64,000 bases of DNA from NCBI RefSeq assembly GCF_900116065.1, contig NZ_FOZV01000001.1, forward strand, positions 496,001 to 560,000. The letters run 5' to 3'. The notes under the pieces are model-generated. The model was not told where the DNA came from. It did not search any database and saw only the letters and a list, made by a program, of their open reading frames with translations. Numbering within the stretch: position 1 is the stretch's first letter; every line of letters begins with the position of its first letter. Shown piece by piece: positions 1 through 10,727 of this stretch. Both the position numbers and the translations under genes were made by a program. The DNA comes from Brevundimonas viscosa. Its GTDB lineage: Bacteria; Pseudomonadota; Alphaproteobacteria; Caulobacterales; Caulobacteraceae.

Positions 1-1563
1 GCCCTGCTGGCCGGGGCGGGCGCGGCGCTGGCTCATCCGCCTTTCGGAATCCTGCCGGGCCTGCTCGGCTACCCGCTGCTGATGCTGCTGGCGGAGCGGT
101 CGACGACCCTCCGCGGCGCCTTCTGGATGGGCTGGCTGGCGGGCTTCGCCTACTTCTTCATCAGCTGCTGGTGGGTGGCCGAGGCCTTTCTGGTCAATCC
201 CGCCCAGGCGTGGATGGCCCCGTTCGCCGCCTCGCTTCTCCCGATCGGGCTGGGGATTTTCTGGGGCGCGGCGACGGCTCTTTATCGCCGCTTCGCCCCG
301 GCGGGCGTGCGGCGGGTGCTCGTGTTCGCCGCCTTCTTCTGCCTGCTCGAGTGGCTGCGCGGACATGTCCTGACCGGCTTCCCGTGGAACCCGGCCGGGG
401 CGAGCTGGAAAGCGGGCTCGGCAGCCTCCCAGTTTGCGGCCGTGGCCGGCGTCTACGGCCTGGGCTTCGTCACCGTGGCGAGCGTGGCGGCGTTCGGTCC
501 CCTGTGCGACCGGGCACCCCGCCGGATCCGTCTGCTCGCCGCCGCAGGGGGCGCCGCAGCGCTCGCCGCGCTGATGATCGGCGGCCAGCTGCGTCTCGCG
601 TCGGCGCAGGTCGAGGCCCGAGGCCCGCTGGTGCGGATCGTCCAGGCCGATGTGCCGCAGGGGTCCAAGTGGTCGCCCGAGGCCTATCACGGGATCGTCG
701 AGCGCTATGTGAACCTGACGGCCCGTCCGGCCGTCGTGACGCCGGACATCGTCGTCTGGCCCGAAGGGGCGCTGCCCGCCTCGGCGAACCAGGTGTTCGC
801 TGCGGGTGCGTGGGAGGCGAACGCCATCGCCGAGGCCGTGCAGCCGGGTCAGACCCTGATCGTCGGTCTCGGCCGGGGCGAAGCCGATCCTTCGGCGGCC
901 GAGGGCGCGCGGTATTTCAACAGCGCCTTCGTGCTCACCCATATCGGCGACGCCGGCCTGCGGGTCTCGGCCATCTACGACAAGCATCGCCTCGTTCCGT
1001 TTGGCGAATACCTGCCCGCCGGCGATCTGCTGGGCGCGTTGGGCGTCCGAAGCCTCACCCACATGCCGCTCGACTTCAGCCCGGGCCCGACGCCGGCGCC
1101 GATCGAGATTCCCGGCGCCCCGCGGGCGCAGCCGCTGATCTGCTACGAGAGCCTCTATCCCGGCTTCACCCCCGGCGCTGCCGACCGGCCCGGCTGGATC
1201 GTCAACATCTCCAACGACGCCTGGTTCGGCCGCACCTCGGGTCCGCTGCAGCACCTCAATCTCGCCAGCTACCGGGCCATCGAAACGGGGTTGCCGGTGG
1301 TCCGCTCGACGCCGACCGGCGTGTCCGCGATGATCGATCCTTGGGGGCGGGTGGTGGACGGGGCCCGCCTCGATCCGGGCGAGAGCGGCGTCATCGACGC
1401 CCGCCTGCCGGCGCCGGCGGCGGTCACCCTGTACGGGAGGGCAGGCGACCTGCTGTTCTGGCTGGCGGTGCTCGGCGGGCTGGCGCTGGCCGTTCGCCTC
1501 GGGCGAATCACTCGCCTCGCACGCGAGCTTCGCAGTGGAGCTGGAGGCGGCGGGCATATTTGA
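1..1563 (+). CDS. lnt: Apolipoprotein N-acyltransferase, 5' truncated
   Basis: Lnt transfers the third acyl chain from phospholipid to the N-terminal cysteine of lipoproteins in the inner membrane. The frame is open from base 1, so the start lies outside the window. The N-terminal third is a series of hydrophobic membrane segments. The C-terminal half is a nitrilase-type domain with the Glu-Lys-Cys triad: Glu in WPEGALP (near base 763), Lys in YDKHRLVPFGEY (near 982) and Cys in PLICYES (near 1141). A last hydrophobic helix precedes the stop. All catalytic residues are intact. An XRE regulator follows about 150 bases downstream on the same strand. Confidence 0.96.
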   Translation, partial: ALLAGAGAALAHPPFGILPGLLGYPLLMLLAERSTTLRGAFWMGWLAGFAYFFISCWWVAEAFLVNPAQAWMAPFAASLLPIGLGIFWGAATALYRRFAPAGVRRVLVFAAFFCLLEWLRGHVLTGFPWNPAGASWKAGSAASQFAAVAGVYGLGFVTVASVAAFGPLCDRAPRRIRLLAAAGGAAALAALMIGGQLRLASAQVEARGPLVRIVQADVPQGSKWSPEAYHGIVERYVNLTARPAVVTPDIVVWPEGALPASANQVFAAGAWEANAIAEAVQPGQTLIVGLGRGEADPSAAEGARYFNSAFVLTHIGDAGLRVSAIYDKHRLVPFGEYLPAGDLLGALGVRSLTHMPLDFSPGPTPAPIEIPGAPRAQPLICYESLYPGFTPGAADRPGWIVNISNDAWFGRTSGPLQHLNLASYRAIETGLPVVRSTPTGVSAMIDPWGRVVDGARLDPGESGVIDARLPAPAAVTLYGRAGDLLFWLAVLGGLALAVRLGRITRLARELRSGAGGGGHI

Positions 1564-1715
1564 TCTATCTCATTCACGCGCGGCGTGAGGCGCGTAATCG
1601 TGTACGCAACCGGAAAGAGGACCGAGCCGCCGGTTTGTGCGTTTTTTCGTGACAGGCGAAGCGCCCGGGCGCATTTCAGTTCAGGCGTGGCTTTTGACGC
1701 AGAGGGCGAGTGACC

Positions 1716-2132
1716 ATGGCGAGAGGCAAGGGCGAGGAAGGCCCCCACCCGGTCGACCGGCACGTGGGCCGCAGGGTGTGTGAAAAGAGACTGGCGCTCG
1801 GCTATAACCAGAGCGACCTTGGCCGTGCGCTCGGGCTGACCTTCCAGCAGATCCAGAAGTACGAGAAGGGCGCAAACCGCATCTCGGCGTCGAAGCTCTG
1901 GGATATCGCGCGGTTCTTCAAGGTCGATATCGGCTATTTCTTCGAGGGCCTGTCGGGGGCGCAGATCGCGGGCATGGCCGAGGGCGGCGCGGCCTACGAG
2001 CACGACTACCCGGCGACCCGATACACCATCGAGATCGGCCGCCTGGCGCCGCAGTTGTCGACCCGGCAGCAGAAGCTGGCGCTGGAGCTGATCCGCGAAC
2101 TGGCCGACGGCGGCGAGGACGAGGCGGCCTGA
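1716..2132 (+). CDS. XRE-family helix-turn-helix transcriptional regulator
   Basis: This is a 138-residue DNA-binding protein. Residues about 16-70 form a Cro/C1-type helix-turn-helix with the pattern R..LGYNQSDLGRALGLTF followed by QQIQKYEKGANRIS, typical of the alphaproteobacterial XRE regulators with a QKYE motif. The C-terminal half has a short helix ending in an acidic tail. A GTG two codons upstream (1710) could also start the protein; ATG at 1716 is preferred because the purine-rich GAGGGCGAG lies at a better spacing. The targets cannot be read from the sequence. It sits between lnt and a convergent lipoprotein gene whose stop is three bases away. Confidence 0.88.
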   Translation: MARGKGEEGPHPVDRHVGRRVCEKRLALGYNQSDLGRALGLTFQQIQKYEKGANRISASKLWDIARFFKVDIGYFFEGLSGAQIAGMAEGGAAYEHDYPATRYTIEIGRLAPQLSTRQQKLALELIRELADGGEDEAA

Positions 2133-2135
2133 CGA

Positions 2136-2639
2136 TCAGTCCGGGGCGCTCCGCCGCCGGCCGAAGTCGGGGGCCCGGGCCTTCTGCTCGGCCCAGTAGG
2201 CGGCGCCGTCGTCCGGTTTGAACATGGTCCTGGGCGCGCCGTCGCGCGCCACCACCGCGAAGGTGTTGGTCGAGGCTTGGTAGAACAGGACGTCGCCGTT
2301 GGCGCGCTCCACCCGCTCCGTGCCCGCCGGCGGCCGGGTCGTGAAAGCCCGCACCTTCTCCAGATACTCGGCAGCCGTACGGGCCTCGAAGTCGGCGCCG
2401 TTGCGCTCAAACAGCCGGACGATCTTCTCGTCGACCGTCTCGCGACGGTTGGCCGTCATCGGCGGCGGCGCTTCGCGCGAGGGCGGCGCCCCGGTCGGTG
2501 CGGAGGTCGCGAGCGGCGCTGCGCTCCCCAACTCCGCCGCCCGTCGCTCGCGCGTCTCGACCGCGGACGCGCCGTCGTCGCAGGCGGCGAGCGCCAGAAG
2601 GACCGCCGTGGCGGCGGTGATCGTACGCAAATCCGACAT
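2136..2639 (-). CDS. Lipoprotein with a toxin-tail-like C-terminal domain, function unknown
   Basis: This 167-residue protein has a lipoprotein signal peptide ending in the lipobox LAAC. The start at 2639 is chosen because a GAGGG ribosome-binding site precedes it and the signal peptide begins there; an in-frame start at 2684 would mask it. After a low-complexity Ala/Pro linker the C-terminal 90 residues read as one domain with ERNGADFE, ANGDVLFYQ, TNTFAVVARDG, PRTMFKPDDG and a final YWAEQ. From memory this layout resembles nuclease-like tails of polymorphic toxins and phage head-associated toxins, but no catalytic residue can be assigned from sequence alone. It is convergent with the XRE gene. 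Confidence 0.75.
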   Translation of the reverse strand: MSDLRTITAATAVLLALAACDDGASAVETRERRAAELGSAAPLATSAPTGAPPSREAPPPMTANRRETVDEKIVRLFERNGADFEARTAAEYLEKVRAFTTRPPAGTERVERANGDVLFYQASTNTFAVVARDGAPRTMFKPDDGAAYWAEQKARAPDFGRRRSAPD

Positions 2640-2676
2640 CACACCCTCCCTTGCTGGGGGACGACCCCGCGAAAGG

Positions 2677-2691
2677 TTAACCACAGGTTAA
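2677..2691. promoter_or_regulatory. Candidate CtrA binding site (TTAA-N7-TTAA)
   Basis: The site reads TTAACCACAGGTTAA, a full match to the CtrA consensus TTAA-N7-TTAA of Caulobacterales. It lies between the divergent lipoprotein gene (start 2639) and coaBC (start 2763), so it could act on either. The match is direct; the assignment to CtrA is inference. Confidence 0.55.
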
Positions 2692-2762
2692 CTGTTCATG
2701 CAATGTTCTCCCTGACCGCCGCGTCCCTCGACGCCGGCGGAACGCGTCGCTAGATCAGGAGC

Positions 2763-3986
2763 ATGGCCACGCTCTCGCTGTCCGGACGCAAGATCCTGCT
2801 CATCGTCGGGGGCGGCATCGCCGCCTACAAGGCGCTCGAGCTGGTCCGCCTGCTGCGCAAGGCGGGCGCGGAGGTGATGAGCGTGCTCACGGCCGCCGGC
2901 GCGGAGTTCGTCACGCCGATGTCGCTGGCCGCCCTCACCGGACATCCCGTCCGGCAGGCGCTGTTCATGCCCGAGGACGAGACGGCGATGGGCCACATCG
3001 AGCTGTCGCGCTGGGCGGACCTGGTGGTCGTGGCGCCGGCTACGGCGGGCCTGATCGCCAAGGCCGCCAACGGCCTGGCCGACGACCTCGCCTCGACCAC
3101 CCTGCTGGCCACGGACAAGCGCGTGCTGCTGGCGCCGGCCATGAACGTCCGCATGTGGCGGCACCCCGCGGTGCAGGCCAACGTCGAGCGGCTGAAGGCC
3201 TTCGACGGCTTCCACGGCGCGGCGGCGGTCGGGCCGGACGAGGGCGAGATGGCCTGCGGCGAGTTCGGCCCCGGCCGCATGGCCGAGCCGGCGGCGATCC
3301 TGGTCGCCATCGAAGGCCTGCTCGCCGGCCCCGACGGCCGCCCGCTGACGGGGCGAAGCGCCGTCGTCACCGCCGGCCCCACCTTCGAGCCGATCGACCC
3401 GGTGCGCGGCCTGACCAACCGCTCCAGCGGCAAGCAGGGCTACGCCATCGCCGCGGCGCTGGCGGAGCTGGGCGCGAAGGTCACCCTGGTCTCCGGCCCC
3501 GTGGCCCTGTCCGTGCCCGCGGGGGTGGAGCGGGTCTGGGTCGAGACCGCCCGCGAGATGCAGGCGGCGGTCGAGGCGGCCCTGCCGGCCGACGTGGCGG
3601 TGATGAGCGCCGCCGTGGCCGACTGGCGCGTCGACGGCGTCGCCTCGGGGAAGATCAAGAAGGCCCCTGGCGGGCCGCCCTCGCTGGCGCTGATCGAGAA
3701 CCCGGACATCCTCGCCGCTGTCTCGGCGCCGGGGCCGAAGCGGCCCGGTCTGGTCATCGGCTTCGCCGCCGAGACCGCCGATCTCGAGGCCAACGCCCGC
3801 GCCAAGCTGTCGAGGAAGGGCTGCGACTGGATCGTCGGCAACGACGTCTCGGGCGAGGTGTTCGGCGCCGACGCCAACGCGGTGACCCTGTTCACCCGGG
3901 ACGGGGGCGCCGAGGCCTGGCCCCGCCAATCGAAGGCGGAGGTGGCGCGCAAGCTGGCCGTTCGCATCGCCGATCACATCGGGTGA
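2763..3986 (+). CDS. coaBC: Bifunctional phosphopantothenoylcysteine decarboxylase / phosphopantothenate-cysteine ligase
   Basis: This enzyme catalyses two successive steps of coenzyme A synthesis: ligation of cysteine to 4'-phosphopantothenate, then FMN-dependent decarboxylation. The protein is 407 residues, the usual length. The N-terminal CoaC half (about 1-190) shows [14 protein letters not shown], the active-site His in GHIELSRW (residue 78), PAMNVRMW (125-132) and the catalytic Cys in [11 protein letters not shown] (165). The C-terminal CoaB half starts near [11 protein letters not shown] (205) and contains [17 protein letters not shown], the KIKK nucleotide-binding lysines and IENPDIL. 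dut lies 124 bases downstream on the same strand. Confidence 0.97.
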   Translation: MATLSLSGRKILLIVGGGIAAYKALELVRLLRKAGAEVMSVLTAAGAEFVTPMSLAALTGHPVRQALFMPEDETAMGHIELSRWADLVVVAPATAGLIAKAANGLADDLASTTLLATDKRVLLAPAMNVRMWRHPAVQANVERLKAFDGFHGAAAVGPDEGEMACGEFGPGRMAEPAAILVAIEGLLAGPDGRPLTGRSAVVTAGPTFEPIDPVRGLTNRSSGKQGYAIAAALAELGAKVTLVSGPVALSVPAGVERVWVETAREMQAAVEAALPADVAVMSAAVADWRVDGVASGKIKKAPGGPPSLALIENPDILAAVSAPGPKRPGLVIGFAAETADLEANARAKLSRKGCDWIVGNDVSGEVFGADANAVTLFTRDGGAEAWPRQSKAEVARKLAVRIADHIG

Positions 3987-4033
3987 GAACCGCCACATAC
4001 CGGGTGGCGAATAGTCGATATCCGGGCGTCCAC

Positions 4034-4089
4034 AAGCGCGACATCGCGGGTGGAAAAGCGCGACCCGAAAGGAGATAAGCGCGACATCG
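4034..4089 (+). repeat. Three direct copies of AAGCGCGAC upstream of dut
   Basis: AAGCGCGAC occurs at 4034, 4056 and 4077, so copies start 22 and 21 bases apart, about two helical turns. The first and third copies extend to AAGCGCGACATCG. The third lies 21 bases before the dut ATG. They could be operator half-sites or a chance duplication; no known regulator is assigned. Confidence 0.5.
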
Positions 4090-4110
4090 TCCATTCAGGT
4101 CCCGTCGCCC

Positions 4111-4560
4111 ATGACCACCCTCCGCGTCGAACGTCTGCCGCACGCCGAAGGCCTGCCGCTTCCGGCTTACGAGACGTCCGGATCGGCCGGTATGGACCTG
4201 CGCGCGGCGGTGCCCGACGAGACCCCGCTGACGCTCCAGCCGGGCACCCGCGCGCTGGTCCCCACGGGGCTGAAGATCGCCCTGCAGCCGGGCTTCGAGG
4301 CGCAGGTTCGGCCGCGCTCGGGGCTGGCCCTGAAGCATGGCGTCACCTGCCTGAATTCGCCGGGCACCATCGACAGCGACTATCGCGGCGAGGTCGGGGT
4401 GATCCTGATCAACCACGGCGCGGAGCCGTTCGTCGTCCGCCGCGGCGAGCGCATCGCCCAGATGATCATCGCCCGCCACGAACAGGCGACGATGGTGGAG
4501 GTCGGGACCCTGGACGTGACGGCGCGCGGCGCCGGCGGCTTCGGCTCGACCGGGCGCTAG
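4111..4560 (+). CDS. dut: dUTP diphosphatase (dUTPase)
   Basis: Dut hydrolyses dUTP to dUMP and pyrophosphate, keeping uracil out of DNA and supplying dUMP for thymidylate synthesis. The 149-residue protein has all five motifs of the trimeric family: GSAGMDLRA (1), [11 protein letters not shown] (2), [13 protein letters not shown] with the catalytic Asp (3), [11 protein letters not shown] (4) and the glycine-rich C-terminal arm [10 protein letters not shown] (5). The GGAGA at 4071 is too far from the ATG to be its ribosome-binding site, and the bases just upstream show no clear one. coaBC followed by dut is a common bacterial arrangement. Confidence 0.97.
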   Translation: MTTLRVERLPHAEGLPLPAYETSGSAGMDLRAAVPDETPLTLQPGTRALVPTGLKIALQPGFEAQVRPRSGLALKHGVTCLNSPGTIDSDYRGEVGVILINHGAEPFVVRRGERIAQMIIARHEQATMVEVGTLDVTARGAGGFGSTGR

Positions 4561-4632
4561 GGAGCCAATCCCGAGAACCGGCGTTAACCCTGCTCCACGG
4601 CCAAGCTGGCCGCATGAGAGGGAGGTCGGCGT

Positions 4633-4995
4633 ATGGAGTCCCTGTTCGATTCGATCGGCGCCATCCTGTCTGGCCTGTTCGGCCTGGCGCAGGGCGGGTT
4701 CGACGGCGTCAACCAGGTCATGGGCCTGCTCATCGCCGTGATCGCGGCCCTGCTGATGACCGGCTGGCGGCGGCTGTGGGCGACGGCGCTGGGCGCCGCG
4801 GTGGCGCACGTGGCCATCGGGGTGATCCGGCCGGTGTTGGACGGAGGTCCGCTGGAGCTGCCGCCGCTGCTGACCCTGGGCTTCTGGATGGCGCTGCTGG
4901 CCCTGTTCCTCGGCTACGCCATCGTCATCGCCGTATTCTTCCTGATCAAGTCGCTGGCGACCGGCGGCGCCCACCGCACGCGCCACGCACACTGA
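4633..4995 (+). CDS. Small inner-membrane protein, function unknown
   Basis: This 120-residue protein has three predicted transmembrane segments: VMGLLIAVIAALLMTGW, a middle one around LWATALGAAVAHVAIGVI, and a long C-terminal one through TLGFWMALLALFLGYAIV. It ends in a short His/Arg tail (GGAHRTRHAH). The start is supported by a GAGAGGGAGG stretch just upstream. I do not recognise the family. Its TGA stop abuts the stop codon of the convergent dapB gene with no spacer; the joint sequence is TGATCA. Confidence 0.8.
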   Translation: MESLFDSIGAILSGLFGLAQGGFDGVNQVMGLLIAVIAALLMTGWRRLWATALGAAVAHVAIGVIRPVLDGGPLELPPLLTLGFWMALLALFLGYAIVIAVFFLIKSLATGGAHRTRHAH

Positions 4996-5745
4996 TCACG
5001 CCTGGCGGAAGCCCAGCACGTCCTGCATGTCGTAGAGGCCGGGCTTGCGGCTGCGCACCCAGGCGGCCGCGGCCACGGCGCCCTTGGCGAACAGGGCGCG
5101 GTCGATGGCCGAGTGGCTGAGGGTCAGCACCTCGTCGTCCGAGGCGAACATCACCGTGTGCTCGCCGACGATGCCGCCGGCGCGGACCGAGCTGAAGCCG
5201 ATCTTCCCCACGGGCCGGGGCCCGGTGATGCCGTCCCACGGAGCGGCGCGCAGGTCCGGGAGGTCCTGGCCGCGACCTTCTGCCGCCGCCTCGCCCAGCA
5301 TCAGGGCGGTGCCCGAGGGGGCGTCCACCTTGCGGCGGTGATGGGCTTCGGCGATCTCGATGTCCCAGTCGGCGGCGTCGAGCCGCTGGGCGGCGTGCTG
5401 CACCAGGCCGATCAGGATGTTGACGCCCAGCGAGAAGTTGCCGCTGCGCACGATGGCGATCTTCTCCGAGGCCTTCAGGATCTCGCCCTCCTGCTCGGGC
5501 GACAGGCCGGTGGAGCCGATCACCAGGGCGGGGCCGCCGCGGGCGGCGCAGGTCCGCGCCAGCTCCACCGAGGCTTCCGCCGTCGAGAAGTCGATGATCA
5601 CGTCGCACAGCGACACGTCGGGCGTCTCTCCCCGGTCGAAGCGGGCGGCGACGACCACGTCCTCGCGCGCGTCCAGCACCGCGGAGACGGCGCGGCCCAT
5701 GCGGCCGCGGGCGCCGGAGATGCCGGCGTGAAAGATGGCGCTCAA
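4996..5745 (-). CDS. dapB: 4-hydroxy-tetrahydrodipicolinate reductase
   Basis: DapB reduces the dihydrodipicolinate precursor with NAD(P)H in the diaminopimelate/lysine pathway, which also feeds peptidoglycan. The 249-residue protein has the N-terminal dinucleotide-binding loop GISGARGRMGRAV and the family signature EAHHRRKVDAPSGTAL, with the proton donor His and substrate Lys near residues 135-139. It is slightly shorter than the E. coli enzyme, as in other alphaproteobacteria. Its start lies 19 bases after the dnaJ stop on the same strand, so it is probably co-transcribed with dnaJ. Confidence 0.96.
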   Translation of the reverse strand: MSAIFHAGISGARGRMGRAVSAVLDAREDVVVAARFDRGETPDVSLCDVIIDFSTAEASVELARTCAARGGPALVIGSTGLSPEQEGEILKASEKIAIVRSGNFSLGVNILIGLVQHAAQRLDAADWDIEIAEAHHRRKVDAPSGTALMLGEAAAEGRGQDLPDLRAAPWDGITGPRPVGKIGFSSVRAGGIVGEHTVMFASDDEVLTLSHSAIDRALFAKGAVAAAAWVRSRKPGLYDMQDVLGFRQA

Positions 5746-5764
5746 GTCCTGCCCCCCGGCGTGA

Positions 5765-6937
5765 TCACTGGGCCGTTTCCCCGAGGATGTCGGCCCAGAA
5801 GCGTTTGGCCTTGCCCGCGAAGCTGGTGTTGCGCGGCGTCTGGCTTTCGCCCAGCGAGGCGGCCAGCTCCTGCAGCAGCTCCTTCTGGTGCGGCGTCAGG
5901 TCGGTCGGGGTCTCGACGAACAGCTCGACCACCAGGTCGCCACGCTGGCGGCCGTTCAGGTGGGGCATGCCCTTGCCCTTGATGCGCACCGTCTTGCCGG
6001 TCTGGGCCCCCGCCGGCACCGTCACCGGCTGCTTGCAGCGGCCGTCGCAGGCGTCGGAGACCAGGCAGGGGGCGTCGATCTCGCCGCCCAGGGCCGCCAC
6101 GGTCATCGGCACCGGCACGGTGACCAGCAGGTCGAGGTTGTCGCGCTCGAACAGCTCGTGCGGGGTCACCGAGATGAACACGTAGAGATCGCCGCGCGGT
6201 CCGCCGCGCTGGCCGGCGTCGCCCTCGCCCGACAGGCGAATGCGCGAGCCGTCGTCGACCCCGGCCGGGACCTTGAGCTGCAGTTTGCGGTTCTTCCGCA
6301 CCTGGCCGTGGCCGTGGCAGGTCCCGCACGGCTCGGCGATCATCTGGCCCTGGCCGCCGCAGCGGGGGCAGGTGCGCTCGACCTGGAAGAAGCCGTTGGC
6401 GGTGCGCACGCGTCCGGCGCCCTGGCAGGTGGTGCAGGTGACCGGCTTGGTCCCCGGCTTGGCGCCCGAGCCCTCGCAGGTCTCGCAGGCGGCGGTGGTG
6501 GGCACCGCGATCTCGACGTCGGCGCCCTTGTAGGCCTGCTCAAGGGTGATCTCGAGGTCGTAGCGCAGATCCGAGCCGCGGCGCGGCCCCGCCTGCGACC
6601 GGCCGGTCCGGCCGCCGAACACGTCGCCGAAGGCTTCGCCGAAGACCTGGGAGAAGATGTCGTTGACGTCGGCGAAGCCGGCTCCGCCCTGTCCGAAGGG
6701 ATTGCCGCCGCCGCCGTTGACGCCGGCGTGGCCGAAGCGGTCGTAGGCGGCGCGCTTCTGCTCGTCGGACAGCACCGAGTAGGCCTCGGAGATCTCCTTG
6801 AAGCGCGCCATCGCCTCCTCGCAACCGCCGTTGCGGTCGGGGTGATGCTGCATGGCCAGCTTGCGATAGGCCGACTTCAGGCCCGCGGCGTCGACCGTCC
6901 GCTCGACCCCCAGAATTTCGTAATAGTCCCGCGCCAT
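5765..6937 (-). CDS. dnaJ: Chaperone DnaJ (Hsp40)
   Basis: DnaJ delivers unfolded substrates to DnaK and stimulates its ATPase. The 390-residue protein has the canonical order: J domain (1-70) with the HPD motif in QHHPDRN, a Gly/Phe region (about 74-100), and a zinc domain with four CxxCxGxG-type repeats ([32 protein letters not shown]). The C-terminal substrate-binding barrels carry an additional Cys pair ([12 protein letters not shown]). It lies downstream of dnaK on the same strand, separated by a hairpin terminator. dapB follows 19 bases later. Confidence 0.97.
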   Translation of the reverse strand: MARDYYEILGVERTVDAAGLKSAYRKLAMQHHPDRNGGCEEAMARFKEISEAYSVLSDEQKRAAYDRFGHAGVNGGGGNPFGQGGAGFADVNDIFSQVFGEAFGDVFGGRTGRSQAGPRRGSDLRYDLEITLEQAYKGADVEIAVPTTAACETCEGSGAKPGTKPVTCTTCQGAGRVRTANGFFQVERTCPRCGGQGQMIAEPCGTCHGHGQVRKNRKLQLKVPAGVDDGSRIRLSGEGDAGQRGGPRGDLYVFISVTPHELFERDNLDLLVTVPVPMTVAALGGEIDAPCLVSDACDGRCKQPVTVPAGAQTGKTVRIKGKGMPHLNGRQRGDLVVELFVETPTDLTPHQKELLQELAASLGESQTPRNTSFAGKAKRFWADILGETAQ

Positions 6938-7054
6938 CCGGCGTTCGTCCTCTTACTCTCCCGCCGCGCCCCGCGCCCTGTTCCCGGGCGTCTGAAGCGG
7001 TGGCGTCGACCGGACTGACATGGGCGCCCGATCCCTCGATGCAAGTTTCATGAA

Positions 7055-7089
7055 AAGGCCCCGCCCGTCGGAAAGACAAGCGGGGCCTT
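7055..7089 (-). terminator. Hairpin terminator after dnaK
   Basis: The arms AAGGCCCCGC (7055-7064) and GCGGGGCCTT (7080-7089) form a perfect 10-bp stem followed on the minus strand by TTTCAT. It would terminate or attenuate dnaK transcription before dnaJ, lowering dnaJ relative to dnaK. Confidence 0.75.
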
Positions 7090-7106
7090 GAGGTTCTGCG
7101 CCCTCG

Positions 7107-9014
<1,908 letters not shown>

Positions 9015-9165
9015 GGGCTCTTTTTTCTCTCCGTTCAGCGGGCGATGCGGCGGCCTCGCCAGGGAGCGCCGCGCGTGACCGCCCCCGATCAAGGGTCCGA
9101 TCTGTTGCTACGTGTCTCGCCCGATAGCCCCACGATGTGCGGGGGTTTTCCGGCGGTTGTCGCCG

Positions 9166-9193
9166 ATATGGGAAACACCCCATGGGCCGCAAG
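9166..9193 (-). promoter_or_regulatory. Sigma32-type heat-shock promoter of dnaK
   Basis: On the minus strand the -35 CTTG (9193-9190) is followed after exactly 17 bases by CCCATAT (9172-9166). This fits the alphaproteobacterial RpoH consensus CTTG-N17/18-C[CT]TATNT with one mismatch. It implies a 5' leader of about 145 bases before dnaK. Confidence 0.75.
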
Positions 9194-9304
9194 GCCCCGC
9201 GGCGGATTCCCCGTCAGGCGTCGTCAGTCGCGGAAGCGCCGCGAGACCGGCACAAGGCGGTGGTCAGGGTCGCCGGCGCGGGTCCGGCCCCGAAGGAGAA
9301 TGAG

Positions 9305-9700
9305 ATGATCGCCTTCAAAACCGCTGTTCGCGCCTGCCTCGTCGCGGCCGTGCTCTCCGCCGCTCCCGTGGTCGCCGCCGCCGGGCCCTTCATCGCCGCC
9401 GACAGGACCGCCGCCGTCCCGGCGCAGTCGCGGGACGGTCTGAACCGGCGGGTGCGCATCCACAACCAGACCGGCTGGACGATGACGCACTTCTACGCCT
9501 CCGACGCCCGTCTCGACGACTGGCAGGAAGACATGCTCGGCGCGGGCGTGCTCGCCGCGGGCGCCAGCGTGATGATGAACATCGACGACGGGTCGGGAGC
9601 CTGCCTCTACGATTTCAGGGCGCGCTTTTCGAACGGCCAGGAGCTGACCCGCTTCGGGGTCAACGTCTGCGAGATCGCCGACTACTACTACACGCGCTGA
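9305..9700 (+). CDS. Secreted protein of unknown function
   Basis: This 131-residue protein begins with a typical Sec signal peptide ([20 protein letters not shown]). The ATG at 9305 is preferred because GAAGGAGAATGAG immediately precedes it. The mature part contains [18 protein letters not shown], a Trp-Gln-Glu-Asp run, a short acidic loop NIDDGSGAC and a C-terminal [11 protein letters not shown] with two conserved-looking cysteines, suggesting a small disulfide-bonded beta domain. I recognise similar alphaproteobacterial hypotheticals but no function. It is divergent from dnaK and its last 41 bases overlap the 3' end of the convergent bioB. Confidence 0.75.
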   Translation: MIAFKTAVRACLVAAVLSAAPVVAAAGPFIAADRTAAVPAQSRDGLNRRVRIHNQTGWTMTHFYASDARLDDWQEDMLGAGVLAAGASVMMNIDDGSGACLYDFRARFSNGQELTRFGVNVCEIADYYYTR

Positions 9701-10727
9701 CGACGCCGAGGGCGGCGGCGGCGCCCGCCGGGAGGGGCTCCATCGGCCGCAGGTCGAGCAGGGCGAACAGGCGGGCGTCCTCGTCCTGCTCCGGATTGGG
9801 CGTGGTCAGCAGGCGGCCGCCGACGAAGATGGAGTTGGCCCCGGCCAGGAAGCACAGCGCCTGCATCTCCGGGCTCATCGTCTCGCGGCCGGCCGACAGG
9901 CGCACCATCGCCTTGGGGCAGACCAGCCGCGCCACCGCGACGGTGCGCACGAACTCGATCGGATCGATCTCGCCCTCGCGCTTCACCCGGTCGCCCAGCG
10001 GCGTGCCGGTCACCGGCACGAGGGCGTTGACCGGCAGGCTGTCGGGGTGTTCCGGCAGGGTGGCCAGGGCGTGGAGCAGACCGGCCCGGTCGCGCCGGCT
10101 CTCGCCCATGCCGACGATGCCGCCGCAGCAGGTGCTCATGCCGGCGTCGCGCACATGGGCCAGCGTCTCCAGCCGGTCCTGATAGGTCCGGGTGGTCACC
10201 ACCTCGGCGTAGTACTCGGGGCCCGTGTCGAGGTTGTGGTTGTAATAGTCCAGCCCCGCCGCCTTCAGCTGCCGCGCCTGGTCCGCCGTCAGCATGCCCA
10301 GGGTGGCGCAGGTCTCCAGCCCCAGCGCCTTCACGCCGGCGATCATGGCCGCCAGCTTCGGCGTGTCGCGGTCCCTCAGCTCGCGCCAGGCCGCGCCCAT
10401 GCAGAAGCGGCTGGCCCCGCCCGCTTTCGCCGCCATCGCCTCGGCGATCACCGCCGACGCGTCCATCAGCTTCTCCGCCTTCAGCCCGGTGTCGAAGCTG
10501 GCCGACTGCGAGCAGTAGCCGCAGTTCTCGGCGCAGCCGCCGGTCTTGACCGACAGCAGCTGGCTCTTCTGCACCTCCGACGGATCGAACCAGCGCCGGT
10601 GCACGGTCGCGGCTTCGTAGACCAGCTCCATGAAAGGGCGGGCGAACAGGGCCTCCACTTCCGCGAGGGTCCAGTCGTGGCGGGGCGTGAAGGGGTGATT
10701 GGCGGCTGGTGGCTGGTGGCTGGGCAT
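9660..10727 (-). CDS. bioB: Biotin synthase (radical SAM)
   Basis: BioB inserts sulfur into dethiobiotin, the last step of biotin synthesis. The 355-residue protein has the radical-SAM cluster motif CAENCGYC (Cys 65, 69, 72) and family blocks [44 protein letters not shown] and [12 protein letters not shown]. Residues 2-10 are encoded by a 7-bp tandem repeat array, and homology to other BioB proteins begins only at about residue 15. The ATG follows directly on the stop codon of the upstream four-helix-bundle gene (TGAATG), so translation may be coupled. Other bio genes are not in the window. Confidence 0.95.
   Translation of the reverse strand: MPSHQPPAANHPFTPRHDWTLAEVEALFARPFMELVYEAATVHRRWFDPSEVQKSQLLSVKTGGCAENCGYCSQSASFDTGLKAEKLMDASAVIAEAMAAKAGGASRFCMGAAWRELRDRDTPKLAAMIAGVKALGLETCATLGMLTADQARQLKAAGLDYYNHNLDTGPEYYAEVVTTRTYQDRLETLAHVRDAGMSTCCGGIVGMGESRRDRAGLLHALATLPEHPDSLPVNALVPVTGTPLGDRVKREGEIDPIEFVRTVAVARLVCPKAMVRLSAGRETMSPEMQALCFLAGANSIFVGGRLLTTPNPEQDEDARLFALLDLRPMEPLPAGAAAALGVVSACSSSRRSRRR
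10701..10724. repeat. 7-bp tandem array, left arm
   Basis: GGCGGCT, GGTGGCT and GGTGGCT lie in tandem at 10701-10721. They are the reverse complement type of the array at 11119-11147. The array spans the first codons of bioB. Confidence 0.75.

Noticed and set aside
4071-4075. GGAGA as ribosome-binding site of dut
   Set aside because: It lies 35 bases from the ATG and no in-frame start codon occurs between them.
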